55,935 nucleotides of DNA. Source: Branchiibius sp. NY16-3462-2 (GTDB lineage Bacteria; Actinomycetota; Actinomycetes; Actinomycetales; Dermatophilaceae). How positions within the stretch are numbered: position 1 is the stretch's first letter; each line of letters starts with the position of its first letter. A program made the translations under genes and the position numbers. Below are positions 42,648 to 51,367 of this stretch, piece by piece. The stretch lies in contig NZ_LVCF01000037.1 in the NCBI RefSeq assembly GCF_001594145.1, positions 1-55,935 of the forward strand, read 5' to 3'. The notes under the pieces are model-generated. The model was not told the DNA's origin. It saw only the letters and a list, made by a program, of their open reading frames with translations, and made no database searches.

Positions 42648-44978
42648 GTGAGTGATCAGTCCGACGTACCCGCCGACTCGGCGACCACGACCCACGGGCG
42701 GCCGGCCAAGCGGCCCGCGGGGCGTCCGAAGCAGAAGCAGAAGAAGAAGCACAGTCTCTTCTTCAAGGTCGTCGTGGGCACGATCCTGGGTCTGTTCGGT
42801 CTGCTGCTGGCGGTCATCGCGGCCCTGGTGGTCATCTACTTCACCACCGATATCCCCAAGGCGAATGCGGATGCCACCAAGCAGATCTCCATCGCCTACT
42901 ACGACGACGGCAAGACTGAGATAGGGCGGCTCGGCTCGATCAACCGGGTGCCGGTGACGCTGGACAAGGTGCCGGTCCAGACCCAGCACGCGTTCCTGGC
43001 CGCGGAGGACCGCAACTTCTACGAGAACAAGGGCGTCTCTCCGACCGGCATCCTGCGCGCGTTGTGGTCCAACGTGCGAGGCGGCGGGATCAAGGGCGGT
43101 GGCTCGACGATCACCCAGCAGTACGTCAAGAACTACTTCCTGACCCAGGACCAGTCGTTGTCGCGCAAACTGCGCGAGGCGATGATCGCGATCAAGATCG
43201 ACCAGAGGTACTCCAAGGACCAGATCCTGGAGGACTACCTGAACAACGTGTACTTCGGCCGGGGCGCCTACGGCATCCAGGCAGGAGCGCAGGCCTACTT
43301 CGGCGTCGACTCCGACAAGTTGACCCTCAATCAGGGCATCTTCCTGGCCAGCGTAATCAACGCGCCCAGCTTGTTCGACCCGGCGTACGCCGATGGCAAC
43401 CTGGCGCGCGCGCAGTCCCGGGCGGCGTACGTCGCGGACGGCATGGTCGACAAGGGCTGGCTGACCGAGGCGGAACGGGCGAATTTGACGCTGCCCAGCT
43501 TCCCGGTGATCAAACAGAAGTCGAGCGTGTCCGGCCCCAACGGTTACATCATCCAGGCGTTGCGCAAGGAGATGATCAACAAGCTGGACATGACCGACAA
43601 CGACATCGACCGCGGCGGCCTGCGGATCGTCACCACGATCAACAAGAAGGACCAGGACGCGGCGATCGCCGCCGTGAACAAGGTCGTCCCCGAGGACATC
43701 CGCAACCTCGGCAACATCCACACCGGGCTGATGGCCCAAAAACCCGACGGTGCGGTCGTGGCGATGTATGCGGGGACCGATCCGCAGAAGGAAGCCTCCA
43801 CGACGCAGTACCAAACGATGCAGGGTGGTTCGAGCTTCAAGGTCTTCGGTCTGGCGGCGGCGCTGAAGCAGGGAATGAACCCCTCGACGACCTACTACAA
43901 CGGGCCGGCTGAGTTGTACGTCGGCGGCACCGGCAACGGTTCGGTCGTGCACAACTTCGGTAACGAGTCATTCGGGCGCATCAACCTCGTGACTGCCCTG
44001 GCCCACTCGGTCAACACGGTCTTCGTGCAACTGAACAAGGACCTTGGCGATGACTACAAGCCGACGTTGCAGGCGGCCCAGGACCTGGGTATTCCGGCGA
44101 CGGATCCGGGCATGCTCGGCACCAAGGAACCCGCCACCTTCATCAACAACATCCTGGGTACGCCCGCGGTCAAGGTGGCCGATATGGCGACCGCCTACAA
44201 CACCATCAACAACAACGGAACCAGGGTCGACCAGTACTTCATCAGCAAGATCACCAGCCCGGACGGCGACGCGGACTACACGCACAGCCAGTCCGGTCAG
44301 GACGTGTTGACCAAGGACCAGGCAGCGACGTTGACCCAGGCGATGTCGCACGTGCTCAGCGACCGCGGTGCCACCGGTGCGACGGCCAACGACATCCTGG
44401 ACCGCCCGGCGGCGGGTAAGACCGGCACCTCGGGTACGGCGAGCGAGAGCGGTGCGATCTGGTTCACCGGCTTCACCCCGGGCCAGCTCACGACCTCGGT
44501 TTCCATGTTCAAACCCAACAACGAAGGCGGGACCGACGGGCAGATCATCTACAACGGCAAACCGGCCACCGGTGGTGCGCTCGCGGCACAGGTGTGGGGC
44601 TATTTCATGAAGAGCGCCCTCGCGGGTCAGCCGGTGGCGCAGTTGCCGAACCCATCGGGCGACACCGGACCGACGATCACGCGGCAGCCGACCTACACCA
44701 GTCGGCAGACCCAACCGACGACGACGACGTCCACCCCGTCGAGCACGGTCACGTCGTCCGCGCCCCCGACTCCCACCAGCACCACGAGCACCACGACGCA
44801 GGCGCCCACCAGCACCACGACGCAGGCACCGACACCGACCACCACCCGGTCGCCGTCGCCGACGCGCACGCAGGAGCCGACCTCCACCGAGACGCAGCAG
44901 CCGGCGCCCAGTAGCGAGCGCCCGACGGCCAGTCAGAGCCAAGAGCCGAAGGCTCCCGCATCGTCCTCGGCGCCGTAG
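42648..44978 (+). CDS. ponA: Class A penicillin-binding protein (PBP1)
   Basis: GTG 42648 gives 776 residues. A basic cytoplasmic tail and one membrane helix (41-65) come first. The GT51 glycosyltransferase domain has its catalytic Glu120 in AAEDRNFYENKG, with GGSTITQQYVKN and the YFGRGAYGI motif. The transpeptidase domain has SSFK at 395-398, SVN at 454-456 and KTGTSG at 591-596. The last 115 residues are a Thr/Pro/Ser-rich wall-spanning tail. It polymerises and cross-links peptidoglycan. TACTCT ends eight bases before the GTG and there is no ribosome site, so the mRNA may be nearly leaderless. Confidence 0.94.
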   Translation: MSDQSDVPADSATTTHGRPAKRPAGRPKQKQKKKHSLFFKVVVGTILGLFGLLLAVIAALVVIYFTTDIPKANADATKQISIAYYDDGKTEIGRLGSINRVPVTLDKVPVQTQHAFLAAEDRNFYENKGVSPTGILRALWSNVRGGGIKGGGSTITQQYVKNYFLTQDQSLSRKLREAMIAIKIDQRYSKDQILEDYLNNVYFGRGAYGIQAGAQAYFGVDSDKLTLNQGIFLASVINAPSLFDPAYADGNLARAQSRAAYVADGMVDKGWLTEAERANLTLPSFPVIKQKSSVSGPNGYIIQALRKEMINKLDMTDNDIDRGGLRIVTTINKKDQDAAIAAVNKVVPEDIRNLGNIHTGLMAQKPDGAVVAMYAGTDPQKEASTTQYQTMQGGSSFKVFGLAAALKQGMNPSTTYYNGPAELYVGGTGNGSVVHNFGNESFGRINLVTALAHSVNTVFVQLNKDLGDDYKPTLQAAQDLGIPATDPGMLGTKEPATFINNILGTPAVKVADMATAYNTINNNGTRVDQYFISKITSPDGDADYTHSQSGQDVLTKDQAATLTQAMSHVLSDRGATGATANDILDRPAAGKTGTSGTASESGAIWFTGFTPGQLTTSVSMFKPNNEGGTDGQIIYNGKPATGGALAAQVWGYFMKSALAGQPVAQLPNPSGDTGPTITRQPTYTSRQTQPTTTTSTPSSTVTSSAPPTPTSTTSTTTQAPTSTTTQAPTPTTTRSPSPTRTQEPTSTETQQPAPSSERPTASQSQEPKAPASSSAP

Positions 44979-45010
44979 GCGAGGGCCGGCCCGGTTTAGT
45001 CTGATCGGCG

Positions 45011-46465
45011 ATGAGCGTGATCGAGGATGGGGCGCAGGACCACACCGGTCCGGGTGACCAGGTGAGCGACGAGGCGGACCAGGAACGCGCCGTACGGGAG
45101 AAAGCCGCGCGCGCCAAGGCGGCCCGGGACCGGCACGAACGCGCCCGGGTGCGCACCCCCAGCCTGGTCGAGGAACCGGCACGGGTCGGCTCCCAGGTAT
45201 TCGGCGGACCCGTCGGCCGGTTCGCGACAATCGGCCGCCGTGGATGGCCGTTCGTGGCCGCTCTGTTGTCGGCTGCCGCCAGCGTCATGGTCGCGCTGTC
45301 GGTCCTGCAGAAGAGCCACTGCGTGAAGGTGGGGTGGGGGTCGCCGGGCTCACTGTGGCGGGCCTGCTACTCCGATATCCCGATCGGCGTCGGCGGCTCC
45401 GGGGGCCCGTGGGCCGCGGGCGGACCGGGCCAGTCCCAGCCGGTCCTGACCGCCGTTCTCACCTGGTTCGCGCAGAAGGTGGTGCCGGGCGGCGGCAGCC
45501 TCGAAGAGCAACAGATGCTCTTCGCCGTCGGCGCGGTCATCGTCGTGCTCTGTATCGCGCTGACCGTCACCGCGACGGCAGCGACGTTGCGGGACACGCC
45601 CTGGCTCGCCGCGCACGTCGCCCTCAGCCCGGTGTTGATCACCGCGTCGATGGTGTCCTTCGACGTGTTCGGGGTGGCCCTGGCCGCACTCGGTCTGTGG
45701 GCGTGGTCGCGCCACCACCCGCTGCTGGCCGGCACGTTGCTCGGTGCGGCCGTGATGGCGCGCACCTATCCCTTGGTCTTCATCGCCGTGTTGGTCATGC
45801 TGTGTCTGCGCGACGGGCGCCGGCACGACCTGGCGCGATTGCTCGCCGGAGCGCTGGGCGTCATCGCGATCTGTATCGGTCTGGCAGTGGCCGTCGGTGG
45901 TGAACCGTTCGCGCCGTACGCCGCGTGGAACAACGCCGGACCCGGTTACGGCTCGGTCTGGTTGTTGCTGCAGACCGCCGGTATCGCGATCCCGGCGCAC
46001 CCGTTGACGGTGATCGCGGTGGCCGGTTGGGTCATCGCGCTGCTGATCGGCGTGGTCGCGCTGCGAGTGCGCCCGGACGCAGCCTTCGCCCCGCTGGCCC
46101 TGATGCTGCTGGTCATCGTCCTGCCTTCCGGCAAGGCCATGTCCGTGCAGACCTGCCTGTGGATCCTGCCGTTGTTGGCCCTGTCCGCCGTGCGCTGGCG
46201 CGACCACCTGATCTGGGCGGGGGTGGAGATCGTCTACTTCATCATGGTCTGGATGTACATCGCCGCGCCGAGCAACGCGGCCAAGGGTCTGCCGGCTGCG
46301 GCGTACGCCGTGTTCAGCCTGGCGCGGTCGCTGGCCTACGTGGGCATCGCCTGGGCGGCGTGGGACTCCAGTGCCGCGGCACGTACGGCGATCGGCGGGG
46401 ATCCGGTGCATCGTCCGGTCCCGGTGCGCCCGGCCGCAGTGGTCGCGCTCGCGGTCGGCGATTAG
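45011..46465 (+). CDS. Polytopic membrane glycosyltransferase-like protein (GT87/DUF2029-like)
   Basis: A 484-residue protein with a charged, coiled 60-residue N-terminus (DEADQERAVREKAARAKAARDRHERARV) and about ten membrane helices. The outer loop after the first helix (KSHCVKVGWGSPG, ACYSDIPIG) and the GAAVMARTYPLVFIAVLVML region resemble polyprenol-phosphate-dependent mannosyltransferases and mycobacterial Rv0051, which has the same position after ponA. A sugar transfer role for lipoglycans is inferred. TAGTCT lies eight bases before ATG 45011 and there is no ribosome site. Confidence 0.78.
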   Translation: MSVIEDGAQDHTGPGDQVSDEADQERAVREKAARAKAARDRHERARVRTPSLVEEPARVGSQVFGGPVGRFATIGRRGWPFVAALLSAAASVMVALSVLQKSHCVKVGWGSPGSLWRACYSDIPIGVGGSGGPWAAGGPGQSQPVLTAVLTWFAQKVVPGGGSLEEQQMLFAVGAVIVVLCIALTVTATAATLRDTPWLAAHVALSPVLITASMVSFDVFGVALAALGLWAWSRHHPLLAGTLLGAAVMARTYPLVFIAVLVMLCLRDGRRHDLARLLAGALGVIAICIGLAVAVGGEPFAPYAAWNNAGPGYGSVWLLLQTAGIAIPAHPLTVIAVAGWVIALLIGVVALRVRPDAAFAPLALMLLVIVLPSGKAMSVQTCLWILPLLALSAVRWRDHLIWAGVEIVYFIMVWMYIAAPSNAAKGLPAAAYAVFSLARSLAYVGIAWAAWDSSAAARTAIGGDPVHRPVPVRPAAVVALAVGD

Positions 46466-46513
46466 GGACCCGGCCCACGCTGCCGATAGACTCGGGTGGC
46501 TTATCTGTCGGCC

Positions 46514-46522
46514 TGTGGATAA
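46514..46522 (-). promoter_or_regulatory. Perfect DnaA box upstream of rpsF
   Basis: TGTGGATAA is an exact DnaA box in reverse orientation, 122 bases before rpsF. It may link this operon to DnaA or be coincidental. Confidence 0.4.
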
Positions 46523-46595
46523 ATTCTGCGGGTTGTCGGTGCTCTGCGAGACAGTGGGGTCATCGACGGACAGGCAGGCACGCTGCAACCCTCCT

Positions 46596-46614
46596 GTCAC
46601 GGAAAGACCGTGAC
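46596..46614 (+). promoter_or_regulatory. rpsF leader hairpin
   Basis: GTCACGG, the loop AAAGA, and CCGTGAC form a seven-base hairpin 13 bases before the AGGAGG of rpsF. A related leader structure binds the S6-S18 pair in other bacteria; this hairpin's likeness to that motif is only general. Confidence 0.45.
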
Positions 46615-46643
46615 CGCCGAGACCAAAGGAGGTGGGTTCACGC

Positions 46644-46931
46644 ATGCGTCAGTACGAACTGATGATCATCCTCGACCCGTCGCTGGACGACCGGGCCGCA
46701 ACCCCCACGCTGGAGAAGTTCCTCACCGTGGTCACCAAGGACGGTGGCACCGTGGACAACATCGATCTGTGGGGCCGTCGGCGCTTGGCGTACGACATCA
46801 AGAAGCAGTCCGAAGGCATCTACGCGGTGGTCAACATGACCGCGGAGTCCGCCACTGCCCAGGAGCTTGACCGCCAGCTCGGCCTGTCCGAGTCGGTTCT
46901 GCGGACCAAGCTGCTGCGCGCCGACGCCTGA
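46644..46931 (+). CDS. rpsF: 30S ribosomal protein S6
   Basis: ATG 46644 with AGGAGG upstream gives 95 residues (MRQYELMIILDPSLDDRAA). The S6 pattern continues with NIDLWGRRRLAYDIKKQSEGIYAVVN and ends near LLRADA. It is the first gene of rpsF-ssb-rpsR-rplI. It binds S18, encoded two genes later, on the 30S platform. Confidence 0.97.
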   Translation: MRQYELMIILDPSLDDRAATPTLEKFLTVVTKDGGTVDNIDLWGRRRLAYDIKKQSEGIYAVVNMTAESATAQELDRQLGLSESVLRTKLLRADA

Positions 46932-46993
46932 TCGGGCGTCATCCCTTCACCACCCACTGACCCACACCCACCATTCCCGAGGGGACGACCTCC

Positions 46994-47542
46994 ATGGCTG
47001 CAGGCGACACCGTCATCACCATCATCGGCAACCTGACCCAGGACCCGGAGCTGCGGTTCACTCCGTCCGGGGCTGCCGTCGCGAACTTCACCGTGGCGTC
47101 CACGCCGCGCACGTTCGACCGGCAGAGCAACGAGTGGAAGGACGGCGAAACGCTGTTCATGCGCTGCTCGGTGTGGCGTGAGGCAGCTGAGAACGTCGCC
47201 GAATCCCTGGTGCGCGGTTCCCGCGTGATCGTCTCCGGCCGGCTGAAGTCGCGCTCCTTCGAAACGAAGGAAGGCGAGAAGCGCACGGTGATGGAGCTCG
47301 AGGTCGACGAGGTCGGACCGTCCCTGCGGTACGCAACTGCCAAGGTCAACAAGACCCAGCGCGGTAGCGGCGGCGGTGGCGGTGGTTGGAACACCGGCGG
47401 AGGCAACTCCGGCGGCGGTGACAACAACGACCCGTGGGCCACCGGTGGCTCCAGTCCGCAGGCGCCGGCCCAGTCGGCACCGTCGGGTGGCAACCAGGGT
47501 GGTTGGAGCACCGGCCCGTCCTACGACGAGCCGCCGTTCTGA
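46994..47542 (+). CDS. ssb: Single-stranded DNA-binding protein
   Basis: A 182-residue protein. Residues 1-115 are the OB fold (DTVITIIGNLTQDPELRFTPSGAAVANFTVAS, FMRCSVWREAAENVAESLVRGSRVIVSGRLKSR). A Gly/Ser/Asn-rich linker (about 120-170) leads to the acidic tip DEPPF, the contact point for replication and repair partners. It coats single-stranded DNA at the fork. Placement between rpsF and rpsR is typical. Confidence 0.97.
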   Translation: MAAGDTVITIIGNLTQDPELRFTPSGAAVANFTVASTPRTFDRQSNEWKDGETLFMRCSVWREAAENVAESLVRGSRVIVSGRLKSRSFETKEGEKRTVMELEVDEVGPSLRYATAKVNKTQRGSGGGGGGWNTGGGNSGGGDNNDPWATGGSSPQAPAQSAPSGGNQGGWSTGPSYDEPPF

Positions 47543-47613
47543 TCACCCACTGAACACGAATTACCCATCCCGAGCACCGCTCGGGCTCTCATAAGAAGAA
47601 GGAGAGCACCACG

Positions 47614-47850
47614 ATGGCAAAGCCCGTTGTGCGTAAGCCCAAGAAGAAGGCCAACCCGCTGAAGGCCGCCAAGGTCGAAGCGATCGATTACAAGGACGTC
47701 GCGCTGCTGCGCAAGTTCATCAGCGACCGCGGCAAGATCCGTGCTCGCCGCGTGACCGGCGTGTCCGTCCAGGAGCAGCGGCTGATCGCGACCGCGGTCA
47801 AGAACGCCCGCGAAATGGCGCTGCTGCCCTACTCGAGCTCGGCTCGCTGA
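47614..47850 (+). CDS. rpsR: 30S ribosomal protein S18
   Basis: A 78-residue basic protein. It contains the S18 core IDYKDVALLRKFISDRGKIRARRVTGVSVQEQRLIATAVKNAREMALLPY. The N-terminus KKKANPLKAAKVE has no CxxC zinc motif, so this is the zinc-independent form. AAGGAG precedes the ATG. Actinobacteria often have two S18 forms; a second would lie elsewhere. Confidence 0.97.
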   Translation: MAKPVVRKPKKKANPLKAAKVEAIDYKDVALLRKFISDRGKIRARRVTGVSVQEQRLIATAVKNAREMALLPYSSSAR

Positions 47851-47873
47851 GCCCGCGTAAGGAGAGCTGAACG

Positions 47874-48323
47874 ATGAAGATCATCCTGACTCACGAGGTG
47901 TCCGGTCTGGGCGCCGCCGGTGACGTGGTCGAGGTCAAGGACGGCTACGGCCGTAACTACCTGCTGCCCAAGGGCCTGGCGCTGCCGTGGACCAAGGGCG
48001 GCCAGAAGCAGGTCGACTCGATCAACCGTGCCCGCCAGACGCGTGCGGTGAAGTCGCTGGAGCAGGCGCAGAGCGCGAAGGGCACCTTGGAGAACGCCAA
48101 GGTCACCCTGCCCGTTCGTGCCGGTGACAACGGCCGCCTCTTCGGTGGCGTGACGACCGCTGAGATCGCCGAGGCTGTCGAGGCCTCCGGTGGTGGCAGC
48201 ATCGACCGTCGCACCGTGGAGGTTCCCTCCCCGATCCGCACGACCGGTGAGCACACCGTGACCGTCCGGTTGCACCCGGAGGTCCTGGCCACAGTGACCC
48301 TGAACGTGGTCCCCGCCAAGTAA
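47874..48323 (+). CDS. rplI: 50S ribosomal protein L9
   Basis: A 149-residue protein with the L9 N-terminal domain (MKIILTHEVSGLGAAGDVVEVKDGYGRNYLLPKGLA), the long connecting helix (KQVDSINRARQTRAVKSLEQAQSAKGTLENA) and the C-terminal rRNA-binding domain ending VTLNVVPAK. AAGGAGAG lies before the ATG. It is last in the operon, followed by a terminator. Confidence 0.98.
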   Translation: MKIILTHEVSGLGAAGDVVEVKDGYGRNYLLPKGLALPWTKGGQKQVDSINRARQTRAVKSLEQAQSAKGTLENAKVTLPVRAGDNGRLFGGVTTAEIAEAVEASGGGSIDRRTVEVPSPIRTTGEHTVTVRLHPEVLATVTLNVVPAK

Positions 48324-48340
48324 CCACTCGGCGTACGTCC

Positions 48341-48374
48341 GAAGGCCTCGTCCCCCCAGCGGGACGGGGCCTTC
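48341..48374 (+). terminator. rplI operon terminator
   Basis: GAAGGCC...CGTCCC pairs with GGGACG...GGCCTTC around CCCAGC, 18 bases after the rplI stop. The stem is GC-rich and the loop short; a weak T-rich patch follows (48379-48382). Confidence 0.8.
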
Positions 48375-48388
48375 GACGTTTCCGGCGC

Positions 48389-48469
48389 CGAGGTTGCAGG
48401 AGCTTTTCAGATTGTGGGAGGCGAATGCGGCGCCGAACGGCTCCTAGAACCTCGATTCCTCCCACAACC
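48389..48469. repeat. Two crossing inverted repeats between rplI and MATE genes
   Basis: Arm A (48389-48403) pairs with A' (48440-48454) over 13 of 15 bases, and arm B (48411-48426) pairs with B' (48455-48469) with a nine-base exact core TTGTGGGAG/CTCCCACAA. The order is A-B-A'-B', so the pairs cross. They cannot form two simple hairpins together but could form a pseudoknot or alternate. Confidence 0.6.
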
Positions 48470-48511
48470 GCGGCCGGCGAGGGGTCGCTGGTAGGGCGCG
48501 GCGGCGGACAG

Positions 48512-49855
48512 TCAGGTGCCGGTGACCAGCCACCGGTCGGAGCGGGCACGTAGGCCCAGCCCCACGCAGCGCAGCACCAGGAACCAGCCGAACGCCAACC
48601 AGACGATGACCATGGCGGTGGCATCGCCGAGAGCGGCCAGGTCGGCGGCGCGCGTGCGCAACCAGATCACCACGGGGGCATAGCCAAGCAGCACCAGTAC
48701 CTGCACCCAGGCGAGCGCACGACCGTCGCCGGCTCCGATGAGCACCCCGTCCAGGACGAAGACGATGCCGCACACAGGCAGCAGCACCGCCAGGACGAGC
48801 AGCGCCGCACCGAGGGTCTGCTGCAGATGCGGGTCGTTGGTGAACAGGCGGGGAAGGACCGTGTGGGTGGCGGCCAGCAGTACGGCCAGGACCGCCCCGA
48901 GGCCGACGCCCCACCAGGTGAGGATGCGCGTCAACGTCCGCGCCGCGTGGCGGTCCCCGGCGCCCAGGGCCCGCCCGGTCATCGTCTGTGCGGCGATCGC
49001 CAGGGCGTCCAGCGCGAAGGCCATGGACGAGAACACCGTCATCGAGACCTGGTTGGCGGCCAGGACTACGGTGCTCACTCCCGCCGACAGCCAGGTGTCC
49101 AGCAGCAGGGCCCCGCGCAGGGCCAGGGTGCGGATCAGCAGCGGTACGCCGCTCGTGGCCGAGGTGAGTACCCCGGCCGGGTGCGGGCGTAGTCGCGCAC
49201 CCATGGAGCGGGCTCGATGCGCGACGACGAGGGCAAGGCCCAGGCCCATCCCCGTCTGGGCGATGACCGTGCCCCAGGCGGATCCTGCGATACCCAGTCC
49301 CGCTGGGAAGACCAACAGGTAGTTCAGTGCGATGTTGACGCCGAAGCCGAGCGTGGCCGCGATCAGTGGCGTGCGGGTGTCCAGCAGGCCACGCAGGACC
49401 CCGGTCGCGGCCAGGATGACCAGCATGCCGGGGATCCCGATCGCCGAGATGCGCAGATAGATGACCGCCTGATCGACCGTGGCGTCGGATGCTCCGAACA
49501 GCCGGCAGATCGGTCCGGCCGTCGCCCCGACGACGACGGCAGTGACTGCGCCGAGGGCGATCGACAGCCAGATACCGTCGACGCCTCCCGCCAGGGCTTC
49601 GCTGTGCTGTCCGGCACCCATCCGGCGAGCCACGAGTGCGGTCGTTCCGTAGGCGAGGAACACGAAGATGTTGACACCGGTCAGCAGTGCGGCACTGGCG
49701 ACGCCGAGACCGGCGAGCGGGACGGTGCCGAGGTGGGCGACGATCGCGGTGTCTGCCAGCAGGAAGAGTGGTTCGACGATCAGAGCAAGAAAGGCAGGGA
49801 CGGCGAGGGCCGCGATTTGACGCGCCGACACCGTCGTTGCCGGCGCTTGATCCAC
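48512..49855 (-). CDS. MATE-family efflux transporter (DinF-like)
   Basis: A 447-residue protein with 12 predicted membrane segments in two six-helix halves. The first half starts IAALAVPAFLALIVEPLFLLADTAIVAHLG with the conserved PEPLFLLAD-type sequence of DinF-like members, and later ANQVSMTVFSSMAFALDALAIAAQTMTGRALGAGD marks the second half. It exports cationic compounds using Na+ or H+. GTG 49855 has no ribosome site, but TAGCAT ends six bases upstream, predicting a leaderless mRNA. Confidence 0.92.
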   Translation of the reverse strand: MDQAPATTVSARQIAALAVPAFLALIVEPLFLLADTAIVAHLGTVPLAGLGVASAALLTGVNIFVFLAYGTTALVARRMGAGQHSEALAGGVDGIWLSIALGAVTAVVVGATAGPICRLFGASDATVDQAVIYLRISAIGIPGMLVILAATGVLRGLLDTRTPLIAATLGFGVNIALNYLLVFPAGLGIAGSAWGTVIAQTGMGLGLALVVAHRARSMGARLRPHPAGVLTSATSGVPLLIRTLALRGALLLDTWLSAGVSTVVLAANQVSMTVFSSMAFALDALAIAAQTMTGRALGAGDRHAARTLTRILTWWGVGLGAVLAVLLAATHTVLPRLFTNDPHLQQTLGAALLVLAVLLPVCGIVFVLDGVLIGAGDGRALAWVQVLVLLGYAPVVIWLRTRAADLAALGDATAMVIVWLAFGWFLVLRCVGLGLRARSDRWLVTGT

Positions 49856-50210
49856 GCGTCGATGCTATCTGTTCGAAATGTGAGACATCGCGCATCCGAA
49901 TGCCGGACGATTTTCTCGGCACTGTCAGTGTTACAGCCAAAAATGCGACTAAGGCGTAGATCCGCGTCGTTCCGCGGAAATATCACGAAAAGATTACGGA
50001 CCGTTTCGGGCCCGGTGACCGCCTGATCCGCACATCGGGCTAGGTGCAGCTGTGCGCAGGCTTGGCGAAAGGTTGGGATCCGCTCCGGGCTGCTGTCATA
50101 GTTTCTGGCGCCGGTCGAAGCAACGGGGAGTCTTTGGCCGGGAGCGCTGCGGGAATCACTGCTGGTTCGGCGCTCTCCATGTCCATACACCGAAGGGTCC
50201 CTCTCCGATC
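49856..50210. promoter_or_regulatory. Divergent promoter region, MATE and peptidoglycan hydrolase
   Basis: On the minus strand TAGCAT (49867-49862) followed by six bases and GTG 49855 is the MATE promoter. On the plus strand a TTGGGA, 18 bases, CATAGT pair near 50074-50103 could drive the hydrolase gene, leaving a leader of about 100 bases. The rest of the 355 bases shows nothing I can name. Confidence 0.5.
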
Positions 50211-50966
50211 ATGGCTTCTTACCGCCCCCGCCACCTCAAGCGCTCAGCGTCTCCTCTGCGCGGTCGTGGCGCCGCCCTGGCGGCCTCGGCAGCGGTGCTC
50301 GTACCCGCGCTGGCCGTCACTGACCAGGCGGTCGCCGCCCCGGTGAGCGCCAAGACCGCCGTGGCACCGGCCGCTGTTGCCGCCGTGGCGACGAGCACCG
50401 GTCCGACCCTGCGGTACGGCTCCTACGGATCCGCCGTTCGCACCCTGCAGAGCAAACTGAACGCCAAGGGCTACCGGCTGGTGGTCGATGGGGCCTTCGG
50501 GCCGAAGACCCGCGCTGCCGTGCGAGCCTTCCAGGCCAAGGCCCGCGTGGGCGCCACCGGAGTCGTGGGCGCCAGCACCTGGCGTGCGCTGGGTGGCTAC
50601 CCCAAGGCCGCTGCGCCGTCTCGTAGCAGCAGCCGCAGCAACATCGTCTCGATCGCCTATCGCTACCTGGGAGCGCCCTACGTGCACGGTGGCGCCGGTC
50701 CGCGGGTCTTCGACTGCTCCGGCCTGACCTCGTACGTGTACCGCCAGGCGGGCATCTCGCTGCCGCGGACCGCTCGTGGCCAGCAGGCGGCTGTGCCGCG
50801 TACCTCCCGCCCGGTCCCTGGCGACCTGGTCTTCTTCGGTTACCCCGCCACCCACGTGGGCATCTACGTCAGCCCCGGTCGCATGATCGCCTCGCCCCGT
50901 CCGGGCAAGGTGGTCAAGGTGCAGCCGATCTACCAGCGTCCCTCGGGCTACGGCCAGGTGCGCTGA
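50211..50966 (+). CDS. Secreted peptidoglycan hydrolase, one PG-binding and one NlpC/P60 domain
   Basis: ATG 50211 (MASYRPRHLKRSASPLRGRG) gives 251 residues. The signal peptide has a long basic n-region and a hydrophobic core (AALAASAAVLVPALAV) ending at AVAAP. Residues 65-125 are a peptidoglycan-binding domain (LRYGSYGSAVRTLQSKLNAKGYRLVVDGAFGPKTRAAVRAFQ). Residues 140-251 are NlpC/P60 with the catalytic Cys in VFDCSGLTSYVY and His in THVGIYV. It cleaves within peptide stems. A strong terminator follows. Confidence 0.9.
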   Translation: MASYRPRHLKRSASPLRGRGAALAASAAVLVPALAVTDQAVAAPVSAKTAVAPAAVAAVATSTGPTLRYGSYGSAVRTLQSKLNAKGYRLVVDGAFGPKTRAAVRAFQAKARVGATGVVGASTWRALGGYPKAAAPSRSSSRSNIVSIAYRYLGAPYVHGGAGPRVFDCSGLTSYVYRQAGISLPRTARGQQAAVPRTSRPVPGDLVFFGYPATHVGIYVSPGRMIASPRPGKVVKVQPIYQRPSGYGQVR

Positions 50967-50982
50967 GCCCTCGCTTTTCCCG

Positions 50983-51029
50983 GTTCCGCCGGCTGTCTCA
51001 CCAAATGAGACAGCCGGCGGAACTTTTTT
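50983..51029 (+). terminator. Intrinsic terminator
   Basis: An 18-base perfect stem (50983-51000 with 51006-51023), loop CCAAA, followed by six T. This is the clearest rho-independent terminator in the window and ends the first hydrolase gene. Confidence 0.95.
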
Positions 51030-51367
51030 CGTTCGGCGTGTCGTACGAAGAGAACTAAATGACACGTTTGTAGTATTCGCCGCCGCAAATCGCTGTCTAC
51101 GCCGATATACCGCGGATTTCACCCGTTTCGTGAGGCGGCACCGGCGTGTCGATGCTTGACACCACCGGTCTCGCCAGCCCCGACAGTCTCGTCTTTCCCA
51201 TCTTTCACATTCGTCACACGCCCGGCATAGTCCTTAGTCGTAGGCGACCGGATGGGGTCCCGCGCCGTCTCCTGCACGCAGATCCACCCCTGCCACCGAG
51301 GCCATCGGTGGTGCGGTTTTGACAGCGAGCGCCGACACAGACGGCCGGATGACGACGAGAGGGTCTC
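51030..51367 (+). promoter_or_regulatory. Upstream region of the second hydrolase gene
   Basis: A 338-base gap. CATAGT near 51228 with TTCACA 16 bases earlier is a possible promoter, giving a leader of about 130 bases. A CACCGAGGCCATCGGTG hairpin lies near 51295-51311. I see no known riboswitch. Confidence 0.35.

Noticed and set aside
45350..46645. A 431-codon minus-strand frame opposite the membrane glycosyltransferase-like gene
   Set aside because: The plus-strand gene has regular membrane helices and synteny; the opposite frame has none and is Gln/Arg/His-rich.
50000..50210. A c-di-AMP (ydaO-type) riboswitch before the hydrolase genes
   Set aside because: Such elements precede hydrolase genes in actinobacteria, and CGGGGAG and GGGAATC resemble fragments of the motif, but the conserved 3' ACCCGTCAGCT-like part and overall order are missing here and in 51030-51367.
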